Shown here piece after piece: positions 43,783 to 51,953 of a stretch of DNA of 64,000 bases (positions within the stretch are counted from its first letter, which is position 1; every line of letters begins with the position of its first letter). The stretch covers positions 62,001 through 126,000 of the forward strand of contig NZ_BOMB01000023.1 in the NCBI RefSeq assembly GCF_016861975.1, given 5' to 3'. The position numbers were made by a program, and so were the translations under genes. The notes beneath the pieces are model-generated. The model was not told where the DNA came from. It searched no databases and saw nothing but the letters and a program-made list of their open reading frames with translations. Origin of the DNA: Actinocatenispora rupis (GTDB lineage: Bacteria; Actinomycetota; Actinomycetes; Mycobacteriales; Micromonosporaceae).

Positions 43783-45348
43783 TCATACCGGGGTCACCCC
43801 GCGGCGACGGTCGGAGAACCGGCGCGGCTTGTGCGCGGCCGCGGCGTACCGGTGGATCAGTTCGGCGCGCAGTTCGCCCGGCTCGACGATGGTGTCGACG
43901 ACGAGTTCGCCGGCGAGCCGTACGACGTCGATGTCCGCCTCGTACTCGGCGCGCTTGGTGGCGACGAAGTCGGCGCGCTCGTCCTCGGGCAGGGCCGCGA
44001 TCTTCCTGGCGTACACGGCGTTGACGGCGGCCTCGGCGCCCATCACGGCGATCTTCGCGGTGGGCAGCGCGATGGTTGCGTCGGGTTCGAAGCCGGGGCC
44101 GGCCATCGCGTACAGGCCGGCGCCGTACGCCTTGCGGACGACGACGCACATCTTCGGCACGGTGGCCTCGGCGACCGCGCTGATCATCTTGGCGCCGTGC
44201 CGGATGATCCCGGCCCGCTCGACCGCCGACCCGACCATGAACCCCGGTACGTCCGACAGGAACAGCAACGGCACATTGAACGCGTCGCACAGCGTGATGA
44301 ACCGGGTCGCCTTGTCGGCGGAGTCGATGAACAGCACGCCGCCCTTGAACATCGAGTTGTTCGCGACGACGCCGACGACCTTCCCGTCCAGCCGGCCGAA
44401 CCCGATCGTCACCTCCCGCGCCCACAGCGCCTGGATCTCGAAGAACGAGCCCGCGTCGAGCAGCCCCTTCACGTACCGGCGCATGTCGAACGCCTGGCGC
44501 TCGGAGACTGGTACCAGCTTGCCGAGGTCGACGTCGGGCGCGGCGACGGGTTCGGCGACGGGCGGCTGGTCGCGCCAGTTCGACGGCAGGTACCCGAGGT
44601 AGCTGCGGACGACGTCGAGCGCGGCGGGCTCGTCCTTGACGAGGAAGTGGCCGACGCCGGACTCCTTGCAGTGCACGGCGGCGCCGCCCATCTCCTCCAG
44701 CGTGGTGCGCTCGCCGGTGACCATCTCGACCATCCGGTCCGAGCCGAGGTACATCGACGCGTTGCCGTCGACCATGACCACCACGTCGCAGAACGCCGGG
44801 ATGTACGCACCGCCGGCGGCGCTCGGCCCGAACAGCGCGCAGATCTGCGGGATGGAGCCGGACGCGCGTACCTGCTCGTGGAAGATCCGCCCGGCGCCGC
44901 GCCGACCGGGGAACAGCTCGACCTGGTCGGTGATCCGGGCCCCGGCCGAGTCGACCAGGTAGATCATCGGCACCCGTTCCGCGTACGCCCGCTCGATGAT
45001 CCGGATGATCTTCTCGACCGTACGGGCGCCCCAGGAGCCGGCCTTGACGGTGGAGTCGTTGGCCATCAGGCAGACCGGCCGGCCGTCGACGGTGGCGCGA
45101 CCGGTGACGACGCCGTCCGCGGGCAGCCCGTCGGCGAGCGCGTTGGCGAGCATGCCGTCCTCGGTGAAGCTGCCCTCGTCGACCAGCAGCGCGATCCGGT
45201 CCCGGGCGAACAGCTTGCCCCGCGCCTGGTTCGCCTCGTGGTACTTCTCGGCACCGCCGGCGCGGACGCGCTTGCGCAGCTGCTCCAGTTCGACGGCGGC
45301 CGGGGCCGCGGGCTCGCCGGCGACCGCCGGATCCTCGGGCATGGACAC
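43783..45348 (-). CDS. Acyl-CoA carboxylase carboxyltransferase (beta) subunit
   Basis: A 521-residue carboxyltransferase of the methylcrotonyl-/propionyl-CoA carboxylase beta group. It has two crotonase-like domains: N-terminal YLVDSAGARITDQVELFPGRRGAGRIF with FGPSAAGGAYIPAFCD, and C-terminal LFLSDVPGFMVGSAVERAGIIRHGAKM with AGPGFEPDATIALP. It transfers CO2 from biotin to a short acyl-CoA. Beside an acyl-CoA dehydrogenase, and with biotin carboxylase and HMG-CoA lyase genes elsewhere in the window, methylcrotonyl-CoA (leucine breakdown) is the favoured substrate. The GTG at 45348 has GGGAGG five bases upstream. The 100-base gap before the dehydrogenase gene has no gene. Confidence 0.92.
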   Translation of the reverse strand: MSMPEDPAVAGEPAAPAAVELEQLRKRVRAGGAEKYHEANQARGKLFARDRIALLVDEGSFTEDGMLANALADGLPADGVVTGRATVDGRPVCLMANDSTVKAGSWGARTVEKIIRIIERAYAERVPMIYLVDSAGARITDQVELFPGRRGAGRIFHEQVRASGSIPQICALFGPSAAGGAYIPAFCDVVVMVDGNASMYLGSDRMVEMVTGERTTLEEMGGAAVHCKESGVGHFLVKDEPAALDVVRSYLGYLPSNWRDQPPVAEPVAAPDVDLGKLVPVSERQAFDMRRYVKGLLDAGSFFEIQALWAREVTIGFGRLDGKVVGVVANNSMFKGGVLFIDSADKATRFITLCDAFNVPLLFLSDVPGFMVGSAVERAGIIRHGAKMISAVAEATVPKMCVVVRKAYGAGLYAMAGPGFEPDATIALPTAKIAVMGAEAAVNAVYARKIAALPEDERADFVATKRAEYEADIDVVRLAGELVVDTIVEPGELRAELIHRYAAAAHKPRRFSDRRRGVTPV

Positions 45349-45374
45349 CGTTTCCTCCCGACCCACCTCAGAAC

Positions 45375-45435
45375 TCAGCTCGGGACGGCCTGTCGGCGCC
45401 ACGGGCTCGGCCGTCCGACGTCGTCCCGAGCTGAC
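45375..45435 (-). promoter_or_regulatory. Inverted repeat in the leader of the carboxyltransferase operon
   Basis: TCAGCTCGGGAC (45375-45386) and GTCCCGAGCTGA (45424-45435) are perfect 12-base complements separated by 37 bases, between the shared operator and the start codon. It could form a leader hairpin or be a second protein site. Confidence 0.5.
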
Positions 45436-45452
45436 CCACTCACGACGCTACT

Positions 45453-45472
45453 GAACGATCGTTAGGCTATCT
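45453..45472 (-). promoter_or_regulatory. TetR-type operator GAACGATCGTTAGG with overlapping -10, copy 1
   Basis: GAACGATCGTTAGG contains the perfect palindrome AACGATCGTT (45455-45464). On the minus strand the same bases read TAGCCTAACGATCGTTC, so a TAGCCT -10-like hexamer touches the operator. An identical 14-mer precedes the biotin carboxylase gene at 57.9 kb. This marks a shared regulon of acyl-CoA catabolic operons, probably under the TetR protein encoded at 60988-61563 (inference). Confidence 0.75.
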
Positions 45473-45503
45473 CAGCGGACGCCCGCGCACCATCCGTACG
45501 CGG

Positions 45504-45536
45504 ACGGGCCCCCGCGGATCGCCCGCGAGGGCCCGT
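45504..45536. terminator. GC-rich hairpin between divergent operon and chaplin-like gene
   Basis: ACGGGCCC (45504-45511) pairs with GGGCCCGT (45529-45536); the intervening bases add a CGCGG/CCGCG helix. It is a secondary terminator downstream of the chaplin-like gene on the minus strand. Confidence 0.5.
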
Positions 45537-45585
45537 GCCTATCTATGTGAGACGGGGAGTGGGTGACTGCCCCGGGGCGTTCGAT

Positions 45586-45614
45586 CCTGCCCCCGGTCGT
45601 ACGCCGGGGGCAGG
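45586..45614 (-). terminator. Terminator of the chaplin-like gene
   Basis: CCTGCCCCCGG (45586-45596) and CCGGGGGCAGG (45604-45614) form a perfect 11-base stem with a seven-base loop, 11 bases past the stop codon. Confidence 0.78.
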
Positions 45615-45625
45615 CTCAGACGTAC

Positions 45626-46918
45626 TCAGCTCTGGCTCAGCGCCGCCGCGTCGCTCGCACCGTTGACGCCCAGGCCCACGCCCAGCACGCCCACGCCGTT
45701 GCCGGCCACGTTCACCGGAACCTGCACCGGCGTGTACACCTGGGTGCCGTTGCCGATGCCGGAGTTGCCGGCCGACACCAGGTTCGGGCCGGCGCTGTCG
45801 TGCTGCGGGGCGGCCACGTGCTGCGGCTGCGCGACCTTGGCGGGCTTGGTGGTGTCCGCGGTCTTGCTCATGTGCTTCGCGCCGTGCTTCTTGACGTGCG
45901 CGGCCTCGGCGCCCTCCGAGGAGGCCATCGAGTGGTAGCCGCCGTTGCCACCCTCACGGCTGCCCGCGACCGAGGTGCAGTCGCCGGAGACGCCGATGCC
46001 CGCGCCCAGCACGCCCACGCCGTTCCCGCAGACGTTGACCGGGATCTGGATCGGCGCGTACACCTGCGTGCCGTTCAGGATGCCCTGGTTGCCGGCCGAC
46101 ACGAGGTTCGCGCCCTCGGTCGTACGGGCCGACTCCTGGCGCGCGGCGACGCTGTCGCACGCACCGGAGACGCCCGCCCCGACACCGAGCACGCCCACGC
46201 CGTTGCCGCAGACGTTCACGGGGACCTGGATCGGCGCGTACACCTGGGTGCCGTTCAGGATCCCGGCGTTGCCGGCGGACGCCAGGTTCGCGCCCTCGGT
46301 GGTGTGGGCCGACTCCTGCGCGGCGGCGACCGAGGTGCAGGAGCCGCTGACGCCGATGCCCGCGCCCAGCACGCCCACGCCGTTGCCGCAGACGTTCACC
46401 GGCACCTGGATCGGCAGGTACGCCTGCGTCCCGTTGGCGATGCCCTTGTTGTCGGCCGACACGAGGTTCGCGCCCTCGGTCGTGCGGGCCGACTCGGCGC
46501 GGTGCGCGACCGAGGTGCTGCTGCCGTTGACGCCGATGCCGACGCCGGCCACGCCGACCCCGTTGCCGGCCACGTTCGCCGGGACCTGGATCGGCGCGTA
46601 CGCCTGCGTCCCGTTGGCGATGCCCTTGTTGTCGGCGGACACCAGGTTGGCGCCCTCGGTGGTACGGGCCGACTCGGCGCGGTGCGCGACCGCCGTGCTG
46701 CTGCCGTTCACGCCCAGCCCGACGCCGGCGACGCCGACACCGTTGCCGGCCACGTTCACCGGAACCTGGACGGGGGCGACCACCTGGGTGCCGTTTCCGA
46801 TGCCGGAGTTACCGGCCGACACCGCGTTCGGGCCAGCGTGCGCGATGCTGGCGCCGGCCAGCAGGAAACCCGCGGACAGAATGCCGACCCGGGCGGTACG
46901 ACGAACCCATGTCTTCAT
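45626..46918 (-). CDS. Secreted chaplin-like protein with six chaplin repeats
   Basis: A 430-residue secreted protein. A signal peptide (residues 1-28) ends in ASIAHA. Six repeats of the chaplin (DUF320) type follow at about 31-90, 91-150, 151-210, 211-270, 271-320 and 379-430, each about 60 residues with the core GTQVYAPIQVPVNVCGNGVGV. Repeats 3-5 carry the two conserved cysteines (V-C-G-N and S-G-x-C); repeats 1, 2 and 6 have Ala and Ser instead. A His/Lys-rich linker lies between repeats 5 and 6. Chaplins coat aerial hyphae as amyloid surfactants; known ones have one or two domains. There is no LPxTG-type anchor, so it is probably released or wall-associated by assembly. ATG 46918 is fixed by the signal peptide. 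Confidence 0.88.
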   Translation of the reverse strand: MKTWVRRTARVGILSAGFLLAGASIAHAGPNAVSAGNSGIGNGTQVVAPVQVPVNVAGNGVGVAGVGLGVNGSSTAVAHRAESARTTEGANLVSADNKGIANGTQAYAPIQVPANVAGNGVGVAGVGIGVNGSSTSVAHRAESARTTEGANLVSADNKGIANGTQAYLPIQVPVNVCGNGVGVLGAGIGVSGSCTSVAAAQESAHTTEGANLASAGNAGILNGTQVYAPIQVPVNVCGNGVGVLGVGAGVSGACDSVAARQESARTTEGANLVSAGNQGILNGTQVYAPIQIPVNVCGNGVGVLGAGIGVSGDCTSVAGSREGGNGGYHSMASSEGAEAAHVKKHGAKHMSKTADTTKPAKVAQPQHVAAPQHDSAGPNLVSAGNSGIGNGTQVYTPVQVPVNVAGNGVGVLGVGLGVNGASDAAALSQS

Positions 46919-47086
46919 GAGGTTTGGGTGCCTTTCCGAATTGCTGCGAATGAATGCATACAGGAATTGCTGTCGGGCAGGGTTCACCCGACGGAATTAC
47001 TCATCGGTGAATTCGAGCGGGAAATGGTGCGTGCGGTACCCGTCGGAGACGATCGGCGGTGAACGTCGCGGCGGGAACGGTCCCGC
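46919..47086 (-). promoter_or_regulatory. AT-rich upstream region of the chaplin-like gene
   Basis: This 168-base spacer is clearly more AT-rich than the surrounding genes and contains repeated AATTC/GAATT elements (for example GGTGAATTCGAGCG and AGGAATTGC). It probably carries the chaplin-like promoter and a long 5' leader. No specific sigma-factor box could be assigned. Confidence 0.4.
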
Positions 47087-48382
47087 TCAGTCAGGTGTGA
47101 CGACCGGGTCGACCTCGTACAAGCGAGGCAGACCGGGTGCCGCGGTACCGGGCCGGACCCCCGTGGGGTCGTCGGCGCGTACTGCGGAGAAGCCAGCGGG
47201 TGCGAACGCCCCGGTGTCGGCGTGCGACGCCGACGAGGAGGCGGAACCCCCGTTGGACAGGCCCGAACCAGCCGGAAGCGGCGTCGGCTCGGGTGCCCCC
47301 GGCACGTGGTGTCCGGAGGACCGGTCGGCGCTGACGGAACCGTCCGCCCAGGTCGCGGGAGTACGTCCGGACCAGCTGTGGACCGGGTCGGCCTGCCGGC
47401 AGAGCGACAGTGCCTGGTCCACCGCACCGTACGGCCAGTGCGACGCCTGGCTGGGCGCCGCATGCCCGGTGGGCACGGTGGTGCCGGACAGCGGACCGCT
47501 GCCGCCCGTCAGCACGCCTGTCAACGGTGCCGTGACGCAGCCGGCGACCCCTGGGAGCGGGTGTACGGCAGCGCCCAGCAGCCCGGTGACCGGGCGCGTG
47601 GCAGTGGCGAGCGGTGCGGTCAGAGTCCCCGTCACGGGCCGGGTGGTGTCGGCGATCGTGCCGACGACGGGCCGACCGACACCGGTCAGTACGGACGAGA
47701 CCGGGCTCTGGCTGAGCACACCGGTCGGCCGTACGACGTCGGTCAGTGGCCCGGTCGCCGGACGCGTCGCGTCCGTCACCGGTCCGAGTACGGGAGCTGC
47801 CGCGTCGGCCAGCGGGCCGAGCGGCGACTGTCCGGTGGTACGGCCGGTCGTGTTCGTCGACGGACGAGGAGACCGGCTGCCGGCGGTGTCACCGGCGGAA
47901 ACGGTCGCGGGCGCCGCACTGCGCGCGGCTGGTTCGCCGGCGCGCGTGGAGTTGGCGACCGGTGCGGACCGGACCGTTTCGTCATGCGGGCCGGCCGAGG
48001 GCCGCCCGCACGTCTGTGCCCCGGCGGAAGCCCCGCCGGAAGTCTGGTGTGCCGTACCCGGGCCGCCGAGGGCCTCGGTCACGGAGCCGACCGCGTGCGT
48101 CGCGGTGGGCAGGAGGCCGCGGCCACCCTCCGACGCCTGGTCGGAGCAGTGGACGGGGGCGGTGTGGCCGGGCGTGGCGGTGTCGTGCGCGGCGGACGCG
48201 CTGGCGACCTGGCTGCCGACGAGCCAGGCGGCACCGGCTGCGCCGGCGACGACGAGGGCCCGCAGCCCGTACCGCAGGAGGCGGGAACGCTTCTCCGCGC
48301 CGGCGGGGCGACGGCGGGTCGCGCGCATCGGGAAGCGCTGACCGCGCTCCTCGTGCTGCGACACCTGACCCATGCGCCCCAT
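47087..48382 (-). CDS. Secreted repeat protein rich in Thr, Pro, Gly and Ser
   Basis: I do not recognise a family for this 431-residue protein. It has a basic N-terminus, a signal-like helix (about residues 40-63, ending VASASA) and a low-complexity mature region. The centre contains a degenerate repeat of about 17-20 residues, with PVLGPVTDATRPATGPLTD, then VGRPVVGTIADTTRPVTG and ATRPVTGLLGAAV. Two isolated cysteines are present in its first third and two later. It is probably exported and structural or wall-associated. It lies upstream of and co-oriented with the chaplin-like gene, separated by an AT-rich spacer. ATG 48382 follows GAAAGGGC; ATG 48373 is an alternative. Confidence 0.6.
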   Translation of the reverse strand: MGRMGQVSQHEERGQRFPMRATRRRPAGAEKRSRLLRYGLRALVVAGAAGAAWLVGSQVASASAAHDTATPGHTAPVHCSDQASEGGRGLLPTATHAVGSVTEALGGPGTAHQTSGGASAGAQTCGRPSAGPHDETVRSAPVANSTRAGEPAARSAAPATVSAGDTAGSRSPRPSTNTTGRTTGQSPLGPLADAAAPVLGPVTDATRPATGPLTDVVRPTGVLSQSPVSSVLTGVGRPVVGTIADTTRPVTGTLTAPLATATRPVTGLLGAAVHPLPGVAGCVTAPLTGVLTGGSGPLSGTTVPTGHAAPSQASHWPYGAVDQALSLCRQADPVHSWSGRTPATWADGSVSADRSSGHHVPGAPEPTPLPAGSGLSNGGSASSSASHADTGAFAPAGFSAVRADDPTGVRPGTAAPGLPRLYEVDPVVTPD

Positions 48383-48539
48383 GCCCTTTCATTAGCTTTT
48401 GAGGCTTTTATCCGCCTCGTAGCGAATTCTGCCTCATTGCTGGCTCGTGCGCAACCCTTTGTACGCGCTGAAGCACGATCCGTAGTCTTCAACGAGGGCG
48501 TTCGATCAAGGACACGCGAATCCACCACCGAATTGCGGA
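48383..48539 (-). promoter_or_regulatory. AT-rich promoter region of the secreted repeat protein
   Basis: A spacer of 157 bases with unusual AT content (TTAGCTTTTGAGGCTTTTAT). It precedes the secreted repeat protein gene and contains no ORF. A promoter is expected here; no exact box is assigned. Confidence 0.4.
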
Positions 48540-49487
48540 TCAGACCGTCACGAGGATCCGGCCCACCGGTACGCCGCCGCCGAGTACCGGGAGCTGCTCC
48601 AGGTCGGGCAGGGGTGGGACGCCGGCGCCGGCCGCGCGCAACGCCGCCAGGGCGACCGCGGTCGTGGCACGCGGATTGCCGTCCAGGCACTTCACCGCGA
48701 CCGCCGTACCGTCGGCGGTGGCCGCGACGAGCACGCCCTCGGCCCCACCCTTCACGATCGCCCCCGGTACGAGCTGCATGAAGCGGGTGTTGACGTGCCC
48801 CGTGCCGCCCACGTACTCGGGATGCGCGCGCATCGCGGCGGCGACCGCCTGCTCGGCGCTGCCGTCCGGACCGGTGGCGATCCGGGCGAACGCGTGCGCC
48901 AGCCCGGCCAGCGTCGTCGACGGGCAGCACGCGCCGCAGCCGTCGATCGCCACCGTCGCCGCCGGTACTCCGGTCAGCCGCTCGGTCGCGTCGACCACAC
49001 CCCGCTGTACCGGATGGTCCGGCACCAGGTACGAGTCGGTGGGCCAGGCGTTCGCGACGCAGGCGGCGAGCATCGCGGCGTGCTTGCCCGAACAGTTCAT
49101 GAAGACCGGGGCGGGCGTACCGCCGGCGCGGATCTCGTCGTCGCGGGCGGACTCGTCCTCCGGCCACGATGCGACGTTGCGCAGGTCCGCGCGGGACAGG
49201 CCGGCCGAGGAGAGGATCGCGTCCACCGCCGCCAGGTGGAACGGCTCGCCGGTGTGGCTGCCGCACGCCACCGCCAACCGCTCGCCGGTCAGTACGGGGG
49301 CGAGGGCGGGGGCGGCGGCGAGGGTGGCGACGGCCTGTACCGGCTTGAGGCTCGACCGGGGCAGCATCGCCAGGTGCGGATCACCGGCGGCGAAGGCGAC
49401 CGCCCCGCCCCGCAGTACGACGACGTGTCCATAGTGGACACTTTCCACGAAGCCGTTGCGTACCACGCGGGCCAGCTCGGCCGCCAT
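48540..49487 (-). CDS. Asparaginase family protein (Rhizobium-type)
   Basis: A 315-residue protein of the thermolabile/rhizobial L-asparaginase family (distinct from the bacterial AnsA/B type). Conserved blocks are VVLRGGAVAFAAGDP, FPRSSLKPVQA-like MLPRSSLKPVQAV, VACGSHTGEPFH near residue 78, NCSGKHAAMLA near 133 and DGCGACCPSTTLAGLA near 180. It hydrolyses asparagine to aspartate and ammonia in the cytoplasm. The ATG at 49487 has GGGGGAAG upstream and sits ten bases after the fucosidase stop, so it ends the sugar-utilisation operon, where asparagine released from glycoprotein linkages could be a substrate (inference). Confidence 0.88.
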   Translation of the reverse strand: MAAELARVVRNGFVESVHYGHVVVLRGGAVAFAAGDPHLAMLPRSSLKPVQAVATLAAAPALAPVLTGERLAVACGSHTGEPFHLAAVDAILSSAGLSRADLRNVASWPEDESARDDEIRAGGTPAPVFMNCSGKHAAMLAACVANAWPTDSYLVPDHPVQRGVVDATERLTGVPAATVAIDGCGACCPSTTLAGLAHAFARIATGPDGSAEQAVAAAMRAHPEYVGGTGHVNTRFMQLVPGAIVKGGAEGVLVAATADGTAVAVKCLDGNPRATTAVALAALRAAGAGVPPLPDLEQLPVLGGGVPVGRILVTV

Positions 49488-49497
49488 CGCTTCCCCC

Positions 49498-50832
49498 TCA
49501 GCGCATCCCGGGCACCGCGAGCACTGCCGCCGCGGACTTCCGGAGCGCCTCCGGTACGGGGACCGTGCCCGCGGACAGGTCGACGCCGGCACCACCCAAC
49601 CAGTACCCACGGCCGGCGGCGGCCACGTCGGGCGCGAGCCGCAGCTCACCCCGCGCCGGGTCCAGTGCCAGCACGTACAGGGTGTCATCCCGGACGGTGT
49701 AGCGGACCGGATCCCCGACCGGCTCGCCGTGTCGTACCCACGGGCGGGTGCCGTAGACGGCGTCACCGTTGTCCCGCAGCCACGCGCCCAGGAACCGCAA
49801 CCGGTCCAGCTGGTTCGCCGGCAGCGTGCCGTCACCGCGCGGACCGATGTTGATGAGCAGGTTGCCGTTCTTCGCGACCGTGTCCACCAGCAGGTGCACC
49901 AGCTCGGTCTCGCCCACCAGGTGCCGGTCGTCCTCCGCCCGGTTGTACCCGAACGACGCGCCCAGCCCGCGGCACGCCTCCCACACGTGCGCCGTCACCG
50001 CCTCCTCGTTCAGGTACTCCCGCGTCCGGTACCCGAGGTACGGCACGCCCCAGCGGTCGTTCAGCACGCCGTCCGGCACCGCCGCGAAGTACTCCTCGAA
50101 CAGGGCGGCGAGACTCGTGGGCCCCGCGTCCTTGCCCGCGTCCGGCCAGTCGATGTCGTTCCACAGCACGTCCGGCGAGTACCGCTGGATCAGCTCCCGC
50201 GCCTGCGCGTGGCAGAAGTCGGCGAACGCGCGGTCGTTCCGGCGGTACGTGAACAGGTCACGCAGCGACTCGATCGGCGGGAAGTCCGTGACGTGCCAGT
50301 CGAGCGCGCCCGAGTAGTAGAGGCCCAGGCGCAGGTTCGCGGCACGCACCGCCGACGACAGCTCGCCCACCACGTCCCGGCGCGGACCCCGCGCCACGCT
50401 GTTGAACCCCGTCGTCTCCGTCGGCCACAGGCAGAAACCGTCGTGATGCTTCGTCACCGGCACCACGTACCGCACACCGCAGTCCGCGAACTCCCGCACC
50501 CACCCCGCCGGATCGAACCGCTCCGCCCGCCACAGATCCGCCAGATCCTCGTACGACGTGCCCACCCCGAACGTCTCCTCGTGGAACCCCCGCGTCGGCG
50601 AACCCGGAATCCGCAACGTGTTCGCGTACCACTCCGCGTACTGGTGGTGGCTCCACTCCAACTCCGCCGGAACCGCCTCGCCCGGCGCTCGGGTCACCGC
50701 CCAACCCGGCAGCGAGAACAAGCCCCAGTGGACGAACACACCGAGCTTGGCGTCCCGGTACCAGTCAGGCACCCGCTCACTCGGGTACGTCACGCCGAAG
50801 TCGGGTCCGGTCCGTCGGTCGAAGAGGAGCAT
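49498..50832 (-). CDS. Alpha-L-fucosidase, glycoside hydrolase family 29
   Basis: A 444-residue GH29 enzyme that removes L-fucose from oligosaccharides. Signature parts are WYRDAKLGVFVHWGLFSLPGW near the start, YVVPVTKHHDGFCLWPT, LRLGLYYSGALDWH, and the nucleophile segment VLWNDIDWPDAGK (Asp). NGNLLINIGPRGDGTLP and the C-terminal beta domain complete the family pattern. No signal peptide is present, so it acts on imported sugars. It lies downstream of an ABC sugar importer in the same orientation, with palindromic repeat copy C between. Confidence 0.93.
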   Translation of the reverse strand: MLLFDRRTGPDFGVTYPSERVPDWYRDAKLGVFVHWGLFSLPGWAVTRAPGEAVPAELEWSHHQYAEWYANTLRIPGSPTRGFHEETFGVGTSYEDLADLWRAERFDPAGWVREFADCGVRYVVPVTKHHDGFCLWPTETTGFNSVARGPRRDVVGELSSAVRAANLRLGLYYSGALDWHVTDFPPIESLRDLFTYRRNDRAFADFCHAQARELIQRYSPDVLWNDIDWPDAGKDAGPTSLAALFEEYFAAVPDGVLNDRWGVPYLGYRTREYLNEEAVTAHVWEACRGLGASFGYNRAEDDRHLVGETELVHLLVDTVAKNGNLLINIGPRGDGTLPANQLDRLRFLGAWLRDNGDAVYGTRPWVRHGEPVGDPVRYTVRDDTLYVLALDPARGELRLAPDVAAAGRGYWLGGAGVDLSAGTVPVPEALRKSAAAVLAVPGMR

Positions 50833-50983
50833 GAGGGTCCTTGCCTTGGTACGTAAGGGAATCGGCCGGGAGGTACGTGCCGGGCGCCGGGGTGCGGTGG
50901 GCGCGGGCACGGTACGGGCGGCGCGGGTGGGTTTGTGGTGGGGTGGGCGTGTTGGGGCGGGGTGGGCGTGTCGCCCGACCCGG

Positions 50984-51036
50984 ATTGTTCAACTGTTGAC
51001 TTGTTGAACAAGGCGACAGTTGAACAATTGGACAAT
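50984..51036. repeat. AT-rich palindromic repeat, copy C
   Basis: ATTGTTCAACTGT (50984-50996) and ACAGTTGAACAAT (51016-51028) are perfect 13-base complements. Inside them CTTGTT and AACAAG pair around a single G. It ends with GGACAATC like copies A and B. It lies inside the sugar operon between permease and fucosidase genes, so it cannot be an absolute terminator if the operon is continuous. The 50833-51056 spacer has no gene. Confidence 0.85.
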
Positions 51037-51056
51037 CGATAGGCGGACCAAGATCA

Positions 51057-51953
51057 TCAGCGCCCCGCGAGGCCGCTCGTCGCGACCCCCTTGACGAGGT
51101 GCTTCTGCAGGAACAGCAGCAGGATCAGGGTCGGCAGGATCGAGATGACGGACGCGGCCATGACGAGGTGCCACTGGTTGCCGTTCTGTCCGAAGAACAG
51201 TTCGAGGCCGAGCGGCACGGTGCCGCGCGCGTTCACGTCGTTGATCATGACGAGGGGCCACAGGAAGCTGTTCCAGAAGTTCACGAAGGTGAAGACGGCG
51301 AGTACGCCGAGCGCCGGCTTGGCCATGGGCAGCATGATCTGGAGGAACGTCCGGAGCGGCCCGCACCCGTCGATGCGGGCCGCTTCCTGCAGCTCGTACG
51401 GCACGGCCTTGAAGAACTGCCGGAGCAGGAACGTACCGAACGCGGTGAACGCCCACGGGAAGATGAGCGCGGCGTACGAGTCGACCCAGCCGAAGCGCTG
51501 CATGAGGATGAACATCGGCACGATGAGTACTTCCTGGGGAACCATGATGGTGCCGAGGAAGACGAGGAAGAGGCTGTCGCGGCCGCGCCATTTGAGGCTG
51601 GCGAAGGCGTACGCGGACAGGGCCGAGGCGATGAGCGTGACGATGGTGCCGGCGCCGGCGACGAACATCCCGTTGAGGATGTACCGGTGGAACGGCACGA
51701 ACGTGAAGACGTCGACGAAGTTCTGCCAGCGGATGGACGAGCCGACCAGGCTCGGCGGCGTGGAGAACGTCTCGCCCGCCGGCTTGAGCGCGGTCGCGAC
51801 CGTGAAGATCAGCGGGAACAGGAACGCGAGCGCGACCAGCACGAGCAGTACGTGGGAGATGGTCTGGCGGATGCGCCGGTTGCGTTGGCGTCGCTGGATG
51901 CGGTCGGCGCCGGTGTCGTGGGCCGCGGTGCGGCGCAGCGTATCAGTGCTCAT
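51057..51953 (-). CDS. Carbohydrate ABC transporter permease (MalG-type)
   Basis: A 298-residue inner-membrane component with six helices. The cytoplasmic EAA loop reads EAARIDGCGPLRTFLQIMLPMAKP near residue 200 and contacts the ATPase. It forms a heteromeric channel with the following MalF-type permease. No ATPase is encoded nearby; actinomycetes often share one ATPase (MsiK type) among several sugar importers. It overlaps the MalF-type gene by 11 bases. Confidence 0.93.
   Translation of the reverse strand: MSTDTLRRTAAHDTGADRIQRRQRNRRIRQTISHVLLVLVALAFLFPLIFTVATALKPAGETFSTPPSLVGSSIRWQNFVDVFTFVPFHRYILNGMFVAGAGTIVTLIASALSAYAFASLKWRGRDSLFLVFLGTIMVPQEVLIVPMFILMQRFGWVDSYAALIFPWAFTAFGTFLLRQFFKAVPYELQEAARIDGCGPLRTFLQIMLPMAKPALGVLAVFTFVNFWNSFLWPLVMINDVNARGTVPLGLELFFGQNGNQWHLVMAASVISILPTLILLLFLQKHLVKGVATSGLAGR

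Noticed and set aside
46919-46987. An N-terminal extension of the chaplin-like protein to a GTG at 46987
   Set aside because: It would bury the signal peptide that begins at ATG 46918; the extension lies in AT-rich leader DNA.
49424-49442. GTGTCCA/TGGACAC palindrome inside the asparaginase gene
   Set aside because: It falls in the conserved N-terminal coding region and has no partner site; it is probably a coding coincidence.
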